From CAYFUL01 sp964346375 (GTDB taxonomy: Bacteria > Bacillota > Clostridia > Tissierellales > Peptoniphilaceae), in contig CAYFUL010000013.1 in assembly GCA_964346375.1 (NCBI GenBank), forward strand, positions 1 through 31,925: a stretch of 31,925 nucleotides of DNA, given 5' to 3'. Below are positions 6,983-15,822 of this stretch, one piece after another. A program made the position numbers and the translations under genes. Every line of letters starts with the position of its first letter. Positions within the stretch are counted from its first letter, which is position 1. Below the pieces are notes generated by a model. The model had not been told where the DNA came from, ran no database searches, and worked only from the letters and a program-made list of their open reading frames with translations.

Positions 6983-8150
6983 AATAGTCGACCTTGTCTA
7001 AAATTCCCATGGTGTCGGCGAAAAATATTCCGTAATTTGTAATGGGAATATTTTTTTCCGATGCGTTTTTTATTCTACTCATTATTGCAGTTCTATTTAA
7101 CATACAGCCTCCACACTGTATTATTAAATCGTACTTTGTAAGGTCTTCTGGTAATTTTTCTCCCCCTACTACTTCCACATCTGTTACGGAGAATTTTTTC
7201 TCTAGTATTTTTGGAATCTTTACCCTTGCTATATCTTCATGTTGTGGTGCGTGGGTACAACATTCTGCTATTAATACCTTTGAGTTTTCCTTTAAGGTAT
7301 AGAGAGTTTCTATGCCCCTTAAATATTCCTCCATATCCCCCTTTAATTTCGCAAAGAGTATTGAAAATGAGGTGAGTTTTGTTGTAGGTGGCTTGTACTT
7401 ATAAACTTCCTCAAATACTGAGGAGTCTGCCACAATTAATTTTGGCGGCTCCTTTAACATCAAAAGGGCATCTGTATATTCACTGGTCTTTACTGAAATT
7501 ACCACTGCATTTTTATCTAGTAGCTCCCTTATGGATTGGACTTGTGGCAGTATTAGCCTTCCCTTTGGCGCTCCAATATCCTGAGGCATTACCAATAGCA
7601 CTACATCCTTTTTTTCTACACTACTTCCAAATATATCCCTACTCTCCTCTGGAGCAAGGGAAAGTAATTTTTTTATAAGGTCCTCTATTCCATCTCCTGT
7701 TATGGCTGATGTCATTATAACTTCTGGAAATGCTCCCCTTATTTTTTCGATATCTTCTTCAGAAAGTATATCTGATTTATTTGCAACGTATACTATTTTT
7801 TTCCCTTCTAGTAGTTTTACAAGTTCTCTTTCGTAGGAGAAATCTCCTGGACTTATTAAAACCACTCCTATATCGATTTTTGATACTGCGTCTTTTGTCC
7901 TTCCTATTCTAATTTCTGATAGTTTCGATGTATCGTCTATCCCCGGTGTATCTACTAGTATTGTTGCTCCAAGGTCCTTTAGTTCCATTGGTTTATATAC
8001 TGGGTCTGTTGTAGTTCCTCCTACTTCTGAAACTAAGCTTACGTCTTGGGATGATATTCTATTTAATAGGGAACTCTTTCCTGAATTTACCCTTCCAAAA
8101 AATCCTATATATATTCTATTTCCCCTTGAAACACTATTTAAGGTATCCAT
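6981..8150 (-). CDS. hydF: [FeFe] hydrogenase H-cluster maturation GTPase HydF
   Basis: Scaffold GTPase on which the 2Fe subcluster precursor is assembled before transfer to HydA. The 389-residue length is typical. The G1 loop GRVNSGKS is at residues 19-26, the G2/G3 region includes GTTTDPVYK and VDTPGIDD, and G4 is NKSD. The C-terminal Fe-S ligands fit the family pattern: CTH in AECCTHAPQHED and CGGC in IIQCGGCMLN. It is the last gene of the maturation operon; its ATG overlaps the hydG stop (TAATG). All catalytic motifs look intact, unlike the neighbouring structural hydrogenase genes. Confidence 0.96.
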   Translation of the reverse strand: MDTLNSVSRGNRIYIGFFGRVNSGKSSLLNRISSQDVSLVSEVGGTTTDPVYKPMELKDLGATILVDTPGIDDTSKLSEIRIGRTKDAVSKIDIGVVLISPGDFSYERELVKLLEGKKIVYVANKSDILSEEDIEKIRGAFPEVIMTSAITGDGIEDLIKKLLSLAPEESRDIFGSSVEKKDVVLLVMPQDIGAPKGRLILPQVQSIRELLDKNAVVISVKTSEYTDALLMLKEPPKLIVADSSVFEEVYKYKPPTTKLTSFSILFAKLKGDMEEYLRGIETLYTLKENSKVLIAECCTHAPQHEDIARVKIPKILEKKFSVTDVEVVGGEKLPEDLTKYDLIIQCGGCMLNRTAIMSRIKNASEKNIPITNYGIFFADTMGILDKVDY

Positions 8151-9571
8151 TAAAATCTAAAGTCCCTTTCTCCGTTGTTTTCCATCTGTGCAATATATCC
8201 TCTAGTCTTTTCTCTAACTACCTCGTTTGGAATTTTCTCCAGCTCATTTTCAATTAGCCTCTTTGAAATTTCCCTTGTCTTTTCGCTGCCATAGTCTAGC
8301 ATATATTCCTCTAGGGTCATTAGTGCATTTGGCTGACATATATTTCCTATTTGACCAGTTTTTGCAAGGCGCATAAATCTGTCCCCTGTTCGCCCTTCTC
8401 TATAACATGCTGTACAAAAACTTGGTATATATCCCAGCTCTATTAGCCAGTCCACAACTTCTCCTAATGTTCTTCTGTCTGATAGATCAAATTGGGCAGA
8501 GTTATCTTCGGGAGCTTCCTCTTCTACATATCCTCCTACAGAAGTTCTAGACCCTCCTGAAATTTGACTTATTCCAAGTTCAAGGGCAAGTCCCCTTACT
8601 CGACTTGACTCTCTTGTGGAAATTATCATTCCCGTATATGGAACTGCAACTCTAATTAGGGCGATTATATTTAAAAATATATCATCTGATAGGGCGTTTT
8701 TAAAGTCTTCTGGATTTATATCGTCTGCTGGTTGAATACGTGGGAAGGAAATTGTATGTGGTCCAACTCCAAAGGCTGCCTCTAAATGTTCGGCATGCAT
8801 TAGAAGCCCTACAAGCTCATATTTATAGGTTTCAAGTCCAAATAGTACTCCAAGTCCAACATCATCAATTCCCCCTTCCATAGCCCTATCCATGGCTTCT
8901 GTATGGTATGCATAGTTAGACTTTGGTCCTGTTGGATGAAGTTCCTCATAGGATTTTTTATTATATGTTTCCTGAAATAGGATATAGGTTCCAATTTCAG
9001 CTTCCTTTAATTTTTTATAATTTTCCACAGTTGTTGCGGCAATATTTACATTTACACGTCGTATTGCACCGTTTTTATGTTTAATGGAGTAGATGGTTTT
9101 AATACTCTCTAAAATATACTCCATTGGATTATTTATTGGGTCCTCTCCAAGTTCTATGGCAAGTCTTTTATGTCCATAGTCTTGTAATGCAATAACCTCT
9201 TCTCTAATTTCATCTTGAGAGAGTTTTTTTCTTCGGATATTTTTATTCTTTACATGGTAAGGACAGTATACACATCCATTTACACAGTAGTTTGAAAGAT
9301 ATAGAGGGGCAAATAGCACTATTCTATTTCCGTAGTGCTCCTCCTTAATTTTTTTTGCAATGGATTTAATTTTTTCCATTACAAAATACTCCTCTGAAAG
9401 AACTAGTAGTGCAGCTTCTCTATGGTCTAGTCCATTTCCAAGTTCTGCCTTAGCAAGTGTCTTTTCAAGAAGAGGTATATTGTGAGAATTTTCCTCTGCG
9501 TATTTTAATGTATTAAGAATTTCTTCGTGGTTAATAAATTCCTCTGCCACCTTTGAATTTTTATTGTACAT
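8150..9571 (-). CDS. hydG: [FeFe] hydrogenase maturase HydG (tyrosine lyase)
   Basis: Radical SAM enzyme that cleaves tyrosine to p-cresol and supplies the CO and cyanide ligands of the H-cluster. 473 residues, standard length. The radical SAM cysteines are C96, C100 and C103 (CVNGCVYC). The C-terminal auxiliary cluster ligands are C386, C389 and C412 (CTAC then 22 residues then C), which separates HydG from ThiH. The family block ISGGSRTSVGGY is present. It lies 31 bases after hydE with its own ribosome binding site (AAAGGAG). Confidence 0.97.
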   Translation of the reverse strand: MYNKNSKVAEEFINHEEILNTLKYAEENSHNIPLLEKTLAKAELGNGLDHREAALLVLSEEYFVMEKIKSIAKKIKEEHYGNRIVLFAPLYLSNYCVNGCVYCPYHVKNKNIRRKKLSQDEIREEVIALQDYGHKRLAIELGEDPINNPMEYILESIKTIYSIKHKNGAIRRVNVNIAATTVENYKKLKEAEIGTYILFQETYNKKSYEELHPTGPKSNYAYHTEAMDRAMEGGIDDVGLGVLFGLETYKYELVGLLMHAEHLEAAFGVGPHTISFPRIQPADDINPEDFKNALSDDIFLNIIALIRVAVPYTGMIISTRESSRVRGLALELGISQISGGSRTSVGGYVEEEAPEDNSAQFDLSDRRTLGEVVDWLIELGYIPSFCTACYREGRTGDRFMRLAKTGQIGNICQPNALMTLEEYMLDYGSEKTREISKRLIENELEKIPNEVVREKTRGYIAQMENNGERDFRF

Positions 9572-9602
9572 ATTTCTCCTTTCTGGTCACAAAAGTTTCC
9601 AA

Positions 9603-10634
9603 TCAGTAATCTCCCCTACTTGTGGAGATTTCATATCCAATAGTCTTTAGTTTTGAATCCAGACGATTATAGTCGTCTTCATTCTCAAGTTCAGTTCCGA
9701 TTTTATTATTGTATAGCTTGTAATTTTTCCTAAGTTCATCTTCTCCAATATTTGGCATAAGTACATTTGCTCCTGCTAGTATTCCCATCTCTCTGCCAGT
9801 TGGATGAATTGTACCGAGGGCTGTAGTAGCAGGTAGTAGAATTTTTTCATCTAGTAGTCGTACAATACTAAGTATTTTTAAAACGTCTTCTAGTTTTCCC
9901 TGAGGGTAGGATTTAAATGGAGTATCCTCATTTGGAATAAAGGGTCCAAGTCCAACCATATGGGGTTTAAATTCTCTTATAAAGAGTAAATCTTCAAATA
10001 GATTTTCCCTGGTTTGAAAAGGAGAGCCTACCATCATTCCACATCCAGTTTGAAATCCAAGTTCCCTTAAAATTTTAAGAGAGTTAATTCTATTTTCATA
10101 GCTCATGGATTTTGGATGAAGTCTATTATAGTGTTTAATAGAGGCAGTTTCATGGCGAAGTAAGTATCGATCAGTTCCAAGGTCCTTTAAAATTTTATAG
10201 TCCTCTAAGTCCATCTCCCCTGCGGAAATTGTAATGGCAACCTGTGGAAAGCTAGACTTAATTTCTCCAATAACCTCTTTAAAAAAATCTATGGAGATTT
10301 CTGGGTCCTCTCCCCCTTGTAACACAATGGTGTGAATATTATTTTCTACACCTCGTTTTACACAGGATAGAATTTGAGACTTTGTTAGTCTTAATCTATT
10401 TACTGCCTTATTTGATTTTCTAAGCCCACAGTAGTAACAGTCATTTTTACAGTAGGTGGAAAATTCAATAAGCCCCCTAATGTAGATCTTGTTGGAAAAA
10501 TTTTTAAGTGCAATTTTCCTTGCATACTCGTTTAATTCTTTAAAATCACTAAGATCCATTAGGTAATTAAAATCGGAAAAGTTTAGGGATTTTTCCCTAT
10601 AAATTTTTTCACAAATATCCGTAGTTTTTGTCAT
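9603..10634 (-). CDS. hydE: [FeFe] hydrogenase maturase HydE
   Basis: Radical SAM enzyme of H-cluster assembly, acting in the synthesis of the dithiomethylamine-bridged 2Fe precursor. 343 residues, family-typical. The cluster motif CX3CX2C is C62, C66 and C69 (YCKNDCYYCG). The block LQGGEDPEI and the segment ETASIKHYNRLHP match HydE rather than BioB. It overlaps the upstream small regulator gene by four bases (ATGA), which suggests coupled translation. No second Fe-S site is evident, which is normal for many HydE proteins. Confidence 0.95.
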   Translation of the reverse strand: MTKTTDICEKIYREKSLNFSDFNYLMDLSDFKELNEYARKIALKNFSNKIYIRGLIEFSTYCKNDCYYCGLRKSNKAVNRLRLTKSQILSCVKRGVENNIHTIVLQGGEDPEISIDFFKEVIGEIKSSFPQVAITISAGEMDLEDYKILKDLGTDRYLLRHETASIKHYNRLHPKSMSYENRINSLKILRELGFQTGCGMMVGSPFQTRENLFEDLLFIREFKPHMVGLGPFIPNEDTPFKSYPQGKLEDVLKILSIVRLLDEKILLPATTALGTIHPTGREMGILAGANVLMPNIGEDELRKNYKLYNNKIGTELENEDDYNRLDSKLKTIGYEISTSRGDY

Positions 10635-10876
10635 TCCTTTGTAGAATAGAGTGTCTTTGTAGTAACTCCCTTTAACCTGCCTAATTTTCCACCAAGGGAA
10701 TTTATAGTATCAGGCTCTGCGTCCATGGCAATGGAAATTATATTTATATTCTTTTCAGGATAGGGAATACCCATTCTGCCAATAATACTATCCCTATATT
10801 GGTGCAAGATGTTATTTAATTCATCAACACAATTTACATCTTCAACTATTATGGCAACTATAGCTACTCTTTTCAT
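10631..10876 (-). CDS. TM1266-type iron-only hydrogenase system regulator (ACT-like)
   Basis: Small 81-residue protein with the beta-alpha-beta pattern of the TM1266 (NikR C-terminal/ACT-like) family. It starts KRVAIVAIIVED, with the ligand-binding-like segment GRMGIPYPEKNINIISIAMD, and ends in GGKLGRLKGVTTKT. The family is found almost only next to hydE/hydG/hydF and is proposed to regulate the hydrogenase system; no DNA-binding domain is visible. It is the first gene of the maturation operon, with AGGAGG seven bases before the ATG. Confidence 0.9.
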   Translation of the reverse strand: MKRVAIVAIIVEDVNCVDELNNILHQYRDSIIGRMGIPYPEKNINIISIAMDAEPDTINSLGGKLGRLKGVTTKTLYSTKE

Positions 10877-10894
10877 AGTACCTCCTTTGTTTTT

Positions 10895-10923
10895 ATTTTA
10901 TACTCTAGAGAAAATTTTAACAA
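10895..10923 (-). promoter_or_regulatory. Promoter of the hydrogenase maturation operon
   Basis: On the minus strand TTGTTA (-35, 10918-10923) is separated by 17 bases from TAAAAT (-10, 10895-10900). The AGGAGG site and ATG of the first gene follow directly, giving a very short leader. Confidence 0.55.
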
Positions 10924-11084
10924 TCTATTTTAAAATTTTATTTTTAAAAAACAAGGTAGATCTACAAAAAAACATTTATAAAATTTCTTATACAGCTTAA
11001 AAAAATTCATAAAAAATAAATTAATGCTAAAAATAATTACGTTTTCATCAGGCGACAAAGTTTAAAAATTATTGTAAAATAATT

Positions 11085-11114
11085 TTGGTTATAGAATTAA
11101 CAAAGTTTTATACT
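11085..11114 (+). promoter_or_regulatory. Possible promoter of the structural hydrogenase operon
   Basis: TTGGTT (-35, 11085-11090), an 18-base spacer and TATACT (-10, 11109-11114) precede the GAGGTG ribosome binding site of the first gene. The 260-base region between the two divergent hyd operons is otherwise very AT-rich and has no clear palindrome. Confidence 0.45.
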
Positions 11115-11137
11115 AGTAAAAAATTTGAGGTGAGAAA

Positions 11138-11651
11138 ATGACGCTGTTCGACATGAAAACATTGGATAAAACCAAGCTAAGTATGGTTGACGCATACATA
11201 GATTCCTTTGAAGATAAGGAGTTAAATTTAATTACCATACTTCACTACGCCCAGTCGGTTTTTTGGATACTTGCCAAAGGAATTGCAACTACATATTGCT
11301 AGGGAAATCGATGTCCCATCTGCGAAGATCAATGGCATTGTAACCTTCTATTCATTTTTCAACGAGATTCCCATGGGAAAATACCAAGTTGAAGTTTGTA
11401 TGGGTACAGCCTGTTTCGTAAAAAAATCCCAACCCCTACTGGACCAATTAAATGACCTACTAAAAATTGATATGGATGGATTAAGTGAGGACGGCTTATT
11501 TTCCCTAAAGTCCATAAGATGTTTGGGTGCTTGTGGAATTGGACCTGTTGTAAAAATTAACGACAAGATTTATGGCAAGGTAACTCTCGATATGATAGAT
11601 AGTATTATCAGTGAATATAGAAGTAAGGAGTTAGGCGATGAAGGTAAATAG
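11138..11651 (+). pseudogene. NuoE-like hydrogenase subunit (HydC/HndA type), frameshifted
   Basis: Thioredoxin-like [2Fe-2S] subunit that passes electrons between the NuoF-like and HydA subunits of a multimeric [FeFe] hydrogenase. Translation from the ATG at 11138 (GAGGTG upstream) gives 53 sense codons, MTLFDMK to LAKGIATTYC, then TAG. Removing one T from the T6 run 11259-11264 restores VFGYLPKELQLHIAREIDVP and an open frame to 11651. The cluster ligands CMGTAC and CLGAC are intact in the second part. The last 14 bases overlap the next gene. The lesion is a single homopolymer base, so either true inactivation or a sequencing error is possible. Confidence 0.85.
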
Positions 11652-12186
11652 TTTAGATGATTTAAAAAAGATAAAGTCGCGCCACCAGGAGGATATGCTC
11701 CTTAGAGAAATTGGCCATATGCACGATAATGAGCTATTAAATATTGTAATAACTGGAAATGAAACGGAGTACTACTCTGATATTTCTAAGCAGATAAAAT
11801 CTTTAAAGGACTATATCGACAAGTATGTTGATGAAAATGTAAAGCTAATTTATAAGGACGACCCAAGTCAAAATTCTAAGTTTAAAATTGAAATCTCCTA
11901 TAACTACACTATGGAGCAGGAGACAGATTCTATAAAGGCAGATATTATTAAGGAGTTTATCTCAAAGATATACCTTCTTAAAAATGGTAGTAAGGAAGAA
12001 ATTCCTCAACTTGAAGATCTAGGTGAAGTTAAAGAAGTTGAAGACGCTGAAAAAATTGAAGATGTAAAAATCGTAGAGGAAAGCGAAACTGAAACTATTA
12101 CAGGAAAAATAGAGGAAGACAAGAGTATAGAAGAAGAATCAAGTAAACCTAGAAGAGGAAGACCTCCCAAGAAAGTAGAGGAATAA
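11638..12186 (+). CDS. Cysteine-free small protein in the hydrogenase operon, acidic tail and AT-hook-like end
   Basis: I do not recognise a characterised homologue of this 182-residue protein. Its first ten residues (SLDDLKKIK) resemble the start of HndB-type [2Fe-2S] subunits, and it sits where such a subunit occurs in hyd/hnd operons. Residues 30-115 have a plausible alpha/beta pattern (LLNIVITGN, KFKIEISYNY). There is no cysteine at all, so it cannot hold an Fe-S cluster. From about residue 118 the chain becomes very acidic (E/D-rich), ending in KPRRGRPPKK (170-179), which contains the GRP core of an AT-hook. It starts inside the NuoE-like gene and ends one base before the NuoF-like gene. 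Role unknown; an adaptor or assembly role is a guess. Confidence 0.8.
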   Translation: MKVNSLDDLKKIKSRHQEDMLLREIGHMHDNELLNIVITGNETEYYSDISKQIKSLKDYIDKYVDENVKLIYKDDPSQNSKFKIEISYNYTMEQETDSIKADIIKEFISKIYLLKNGSKEEIPQLEDLGEVKEVEDAEKIEDVKIVEESETETITGKIEEDKSIEEESSKPRRGRPPKKVEE

Positions 12187-12187
12187 T

Positions 12188-13956
12188 ATGAAAAATAGAA
12201 TTAGAATACAAATATTAGTTTGCCAAGGTACAGGTTGTACTTCTGCAGACTCCATAGAAATTCTTGAGAGATTTAACGAGGGAATTAAGTCTAGATTTTT
12301 AGACGACGTAGAGGCAAAGAGAACAGGATGCTTTGGATTTTGTGGTAAAGGTCCTATAGTAAAAATATTCCCAGACAATGTGTTCTACGTTTCTGTAACT
12401 CCAGATGATGTAGATGACATACTAAACGAACATATTATGCATGGTCGTCCAGTTGAAAGGCTATTATTTAAATCTCCAAAGACTGGAGAATATGTTAGCA
12501 ATCAACACAATATGGATTTCTATGAAAAACAGACTAGAATCGTACTGAGAAACTGTGGAATGATAGACCCAGAAAATATTTACGAGTACATAGTTCGCGA
12601 TGGCTACTCTGCCCTTGCAAAGGTACTAACAGAAATGACTCCAGAAGAGGTTATAGATGAAATAATAAAATCTGGACTTCGCGGTAGAGGCGGCGGAGGT
12701 TATCCAACGGGATTAAAATGGAAAGCCACGGCACAGTCAGAGGACCCTGAAAAATATATTTTCTGTAATGTAGACGAGGGAGACCCTGGTGCATTTATGG
12801 ATAGATCTCTACTAGAGGGAGACCCCCATTCTGTAATAGAGGCAATGATTATTGGAGGCTATGCTACAGGAGCAAACCACGGAATTATTTATATAAGAGC
12901 AGAATATCCTCTTGCAATAAAGAGATTAAGAATAGCCATTGAACAGGCGACTAAACTTGGACTTATTGGTAAGAATATTTTTAACTCTGGCTTTGATTTT
13001 GATATTGCAATAAGACTTGGCGCAGGAGCCTTTGTATGTGGAGAGGAAACTGCCTTAATTCACTCTGTAGAGGGTAAGAGAGGAGAGCCTACTAGAAAAC
13101 CACCATTCCCTTCAGTAAAGGGTTACTTAGGTCATCCTACCACTGTAAATAATGTTGAGACCTATGGAAATATTCCACAGATAATTTTAAAGGGAGCAGA
13201 TTGGTTTTCATCAATAGGCTTAAAAAATTCAACAGGTACTAAGGTATTTGCCCTTGCAGGAAATGTAAACAATGTTGGACTTGTAGAAGTACCTATGGGA
13301 ATAACCATAAGGGAAATAGTCTACGACATTGGAGGAGGAATTCCTGGAGGAAAGAGATTTAAAGCAGTACAAATTGGTGGACCATCTGGTGGAATGATTA
13401 CAACAGAAAATATAGATACGCCAATAGACTATGAAAATCTAAAAGAGATAGGGGCAATGCTGGGTTCAGGTGGACTTATAGTAATGGACGAAAATAACGA
13501 TATGGTAAATATTGCAAAGTTCTACCTAGAATTTACAACAGACGAAAGCTGTGGAAAGTGTACTCCTTGTAGAATTGGTACTAAGAGATTGTTGGAGATG
13601 CTTACTAAATTAATTGACCAAGAGTCAGATTTAGAGGAGCTTAAAAAAATAGAGTTACTATGTAACGATATAATAGAAACTGCCGCTTGTGGACTAGGTC
13701 AAACTGCACCAAATCCAGTACTTTCTACAATGACATATTTTAGAGATGAGTATGAAAAATATGCAAGACATGAAGTTAAAAAGGCATATGAAATAGACCG
13801 AGATAGATGTATAGGTTGTAGAATATGTGCAAAGGTATGTCCAGTAGAGTGTATAGCTGGAGAATTAAAAGTACCCATGTAATAGATGAACACCATTGTA
13901 TTTCCTGTGGAACATGCTATGGCGTATGTCCATCAGGGGCAATAATAAAGCCATAG
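12188..13956 (+). CDS. NuoF-like NADH-binding hydrogenase subunit (HydB type), C-terminal tail frameshifted
   Basis: Flavoprotein subunit that couples NADH and ferredoxin to HydA. In order it has a thioredoxin-like [2Fe-2S] domain (CQGTGC, CFGFC; residues 10-90), the NADH/FMN site LRGRGGGGYPTGLKW and FCNVDEGDPGAFMDR, GAGAFVCGEETAL, and the [4Fe-4S] motif ESCGKCTPCRIGT with the later AACGLGQ. A C-terminal ferredoxin domain begins CIGCRICAKVCPVE. The frame closes with TAA at 13880-13882 after KVPM. One missing C in the CCC run at 13875-13877 would restore VPHVIDEHH and the second cluster motif CISCGTCYGVCPSGAI up to the TAG at 13954-13956. Without it the protein loses four cluster cysteines. 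Confidence 0.9.
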
Positions 13957-13965
13957 GAGGATATT

Positions 13966-15698
13966 ATGAAGTGCTATATTAATAATATTGAAATAGAAGT
14001 TAACGAGGGTACCACTATTCTCCAAGGGGCAAGGAGTATTGGAATAGAAATTCCCACACTATGTCACATGGAATTAGAGGACTTTTGCTACGAAAATATG
14101 CCATCGAGTTGTAGACTATGTATGGTAGAAGTAGAGGGAAGACGAAATTTATGTACAGCCTGTTCAGAAGTGATAACAGATGGAATGAAAATAAGGACAA
14201 ATTCATCAAAGGCAGTATCAGCAAGAAAGACCAACCTTGAACTACTACTATCCGACCATCCAAAGGACTGTCTAGTATGTCCAAAGAATTTAGAGTGTGA
14301 GTTACAAGAACTTGCAGTAAAAATGGGAATAAGGGAAATATTATTCTCAGGAGAAATTTCAGAACATGGAGTACATAGTTCAAGTGCAGCAATTGCAAGA
14401 AATCCTACGAAATGTGTAATGTGTAGAAGATGCGAGAGTATGTGTAACGAAGTACAGACAGTAGGAGTCCTTTCAGCACTACATAGAGGATTTGAAGCAG
14501 TAGTAGCACCGTCATTTAACATAGCCCTAGACGACAGTTCATGTACATTCTGTGGACAGTGTGCCGCAGTATATCCAACGGGAGCCATAGTAGAAATAGA
14601 CGAAACTAAAAAGGTAATAGACGCATTAAGGGATCCAAAAAAATACGTAGTAGTACAAGTTGCACCGGCAATAAGAGTTGCAATAGGAGAACTATTTGGA
14701 GCAGGGCCTGGAGATATAAGTACGGGAAAATTAGTATCGGCATTGAGAGAACTTGGATTTGACAAGGTATTTGATACAGATTTTTCAGCAGATTTAACAG
14801 TAATGGAAGAGGCAACAGAATTAGTAGACAGAGTAAAAAATAATAAGACCCTTCCAATACTAACAAGCTGTTGTCCAGCGTGGGTTAGATTTATAGAGAC
14901 AAACTTCCCAGATATGTTAGATATACCATCAACTTGTAAGTCTCCACAGATAATGATGGGGCAATGGTAAAGACATACTATTCAAAGGAATCAGGCATAG
15001 ATCCAAAAAATATAGTAATGGTTTCCGTAATGCCTTGTACAGCAAAAAAAGCAGAGGCATCTCGTTCAGAACTGACAAACCACGGAATGAAGGACGTAGA
15101 TATAATACTATCTACAAGGGAATTGGGAAGGCTAATAGATATATTTGGCATTGAGTTTAATTCCCTAGAGGAATCAGATTTTGACCCACTAATGGGCGAA
15201 TCCACAGGAGCGGGAGTAATATTTGCAACAACAGGTGGAGTAATAGAGGCAGCTTGTAGAACAGCATACGAAGTACTAACAGGGGAGACATTAAATAGCG
15301 TAGAGTTTCACGAATTAAGAGGACTAAGTGGAATAAGAAGTGCAACTATTCCAATAGGGGGAAGAGATTTTTAAATAGGCATCGCCCATGGATTAGGAAA
15401 TGCAAGAAAACTACTAGAGTCTATACGAGAGGGAGAGAATGAATTTGACGCAATAGAAATAATGGCATGTCCAGGCGGATGTATAGGAGGCGGAGGCCAA
15501 CCATACCACCATGGAAATTCACAAATAATTAAAAAGCGCCAAGAGGCACTGTATGAAATAGACAGAAATAAACCACTAAGAAAGAGCCACGAAAATCCAA
15601 TGATAAAGAAGATATACGACGAATATCTAGGAGAAGTATACGGAAAGAGAGCCCACGAATTACTATACACATCATATACCAAGAGGGAAAAAATTTAA
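13966..15698 (+). pseudogene. hydA: [FeFe] hydrogenase catalytic subunit HydA, interrupted
   Basis: Catalytic subunit of a hydrogen-evolving or bifurcating [FeFe] hydrogenase. Domains: N-terminal [2Fe-2S] (CHMELEDFC, CRLC, C), a His-ligated [4Fe-4S] (HPKDCLVC), a two-[4Fe-4S] ferredoxin domain (CVMCRRCESMC, CTFCGQC) and the H-cluster domain. L1 is TSCCPAWVRF, L2 MPCTAKKAEA and L3 MACPGGCIGGGGQP. Three defects are visible. The last ferredoxin cysteine is Tyr (AAVYPTGAI, codon TAT). A base is missing from the G4 run at 14958-14961 (MMGQW then stop instead of MMGAMVK). An in-frame TAA at 15372-15374 falls where GRDF-K-IGIAHG is expected. The intact length would be about 577 residues. Confidence 0.9.
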
Positions 15699-15712
15699 TA
15701 AAGGTCAAAAAA

Positions 15713-15757
15713 ACGGTCGTATAAATTTGCACCGTTTTTACGACCGTTTTTCGGTCG
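15713..15757 (+). terminator. Terminator region with alternative hairpins after hydA
   Basis: ACGGTCGTA (15713-15721) pairs with TACGACCGT (15739-15747), followed by TTTTT. CGACCG/CGGTCG (15741-15746 and 15752-15757) can form a second, exclusive stem, and AAACGGT can pair with ACCGTTT of the loop. The stretch lies between the convergent 3' ends of hydA and the sulfatase gene and may stop transcription in both directions. Confidence 0.65.
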
Positions 15758-15822
15758 ATAATATTTATTTACGTTCATTTTTTTGTTGCCTCTAAATTAT
15801 TTAACATCAAAAAATGCTCATC

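Noticed and set aside
10877..11137. Small gene or RNA between the divergent hyd operons
   Set aside because: Only AT-rich sequence and two promoters are visible; no stable structure or good ribosome binding site.
14088..14765. 225-codon minus-strand open frame opposite hydA
   Set aside because: Antisense shadow of hydA, which has clear cluster motifs in the other strand.
15372..15374. Recoding (selenocysteine, pyrrolysine or reassigned stop) of the in-frame TAA in hydA
   Set aside because: Sec uses TGA and Pyl TAG; TAA ends many intact genes here (for example proC), so reassignment is excluded.
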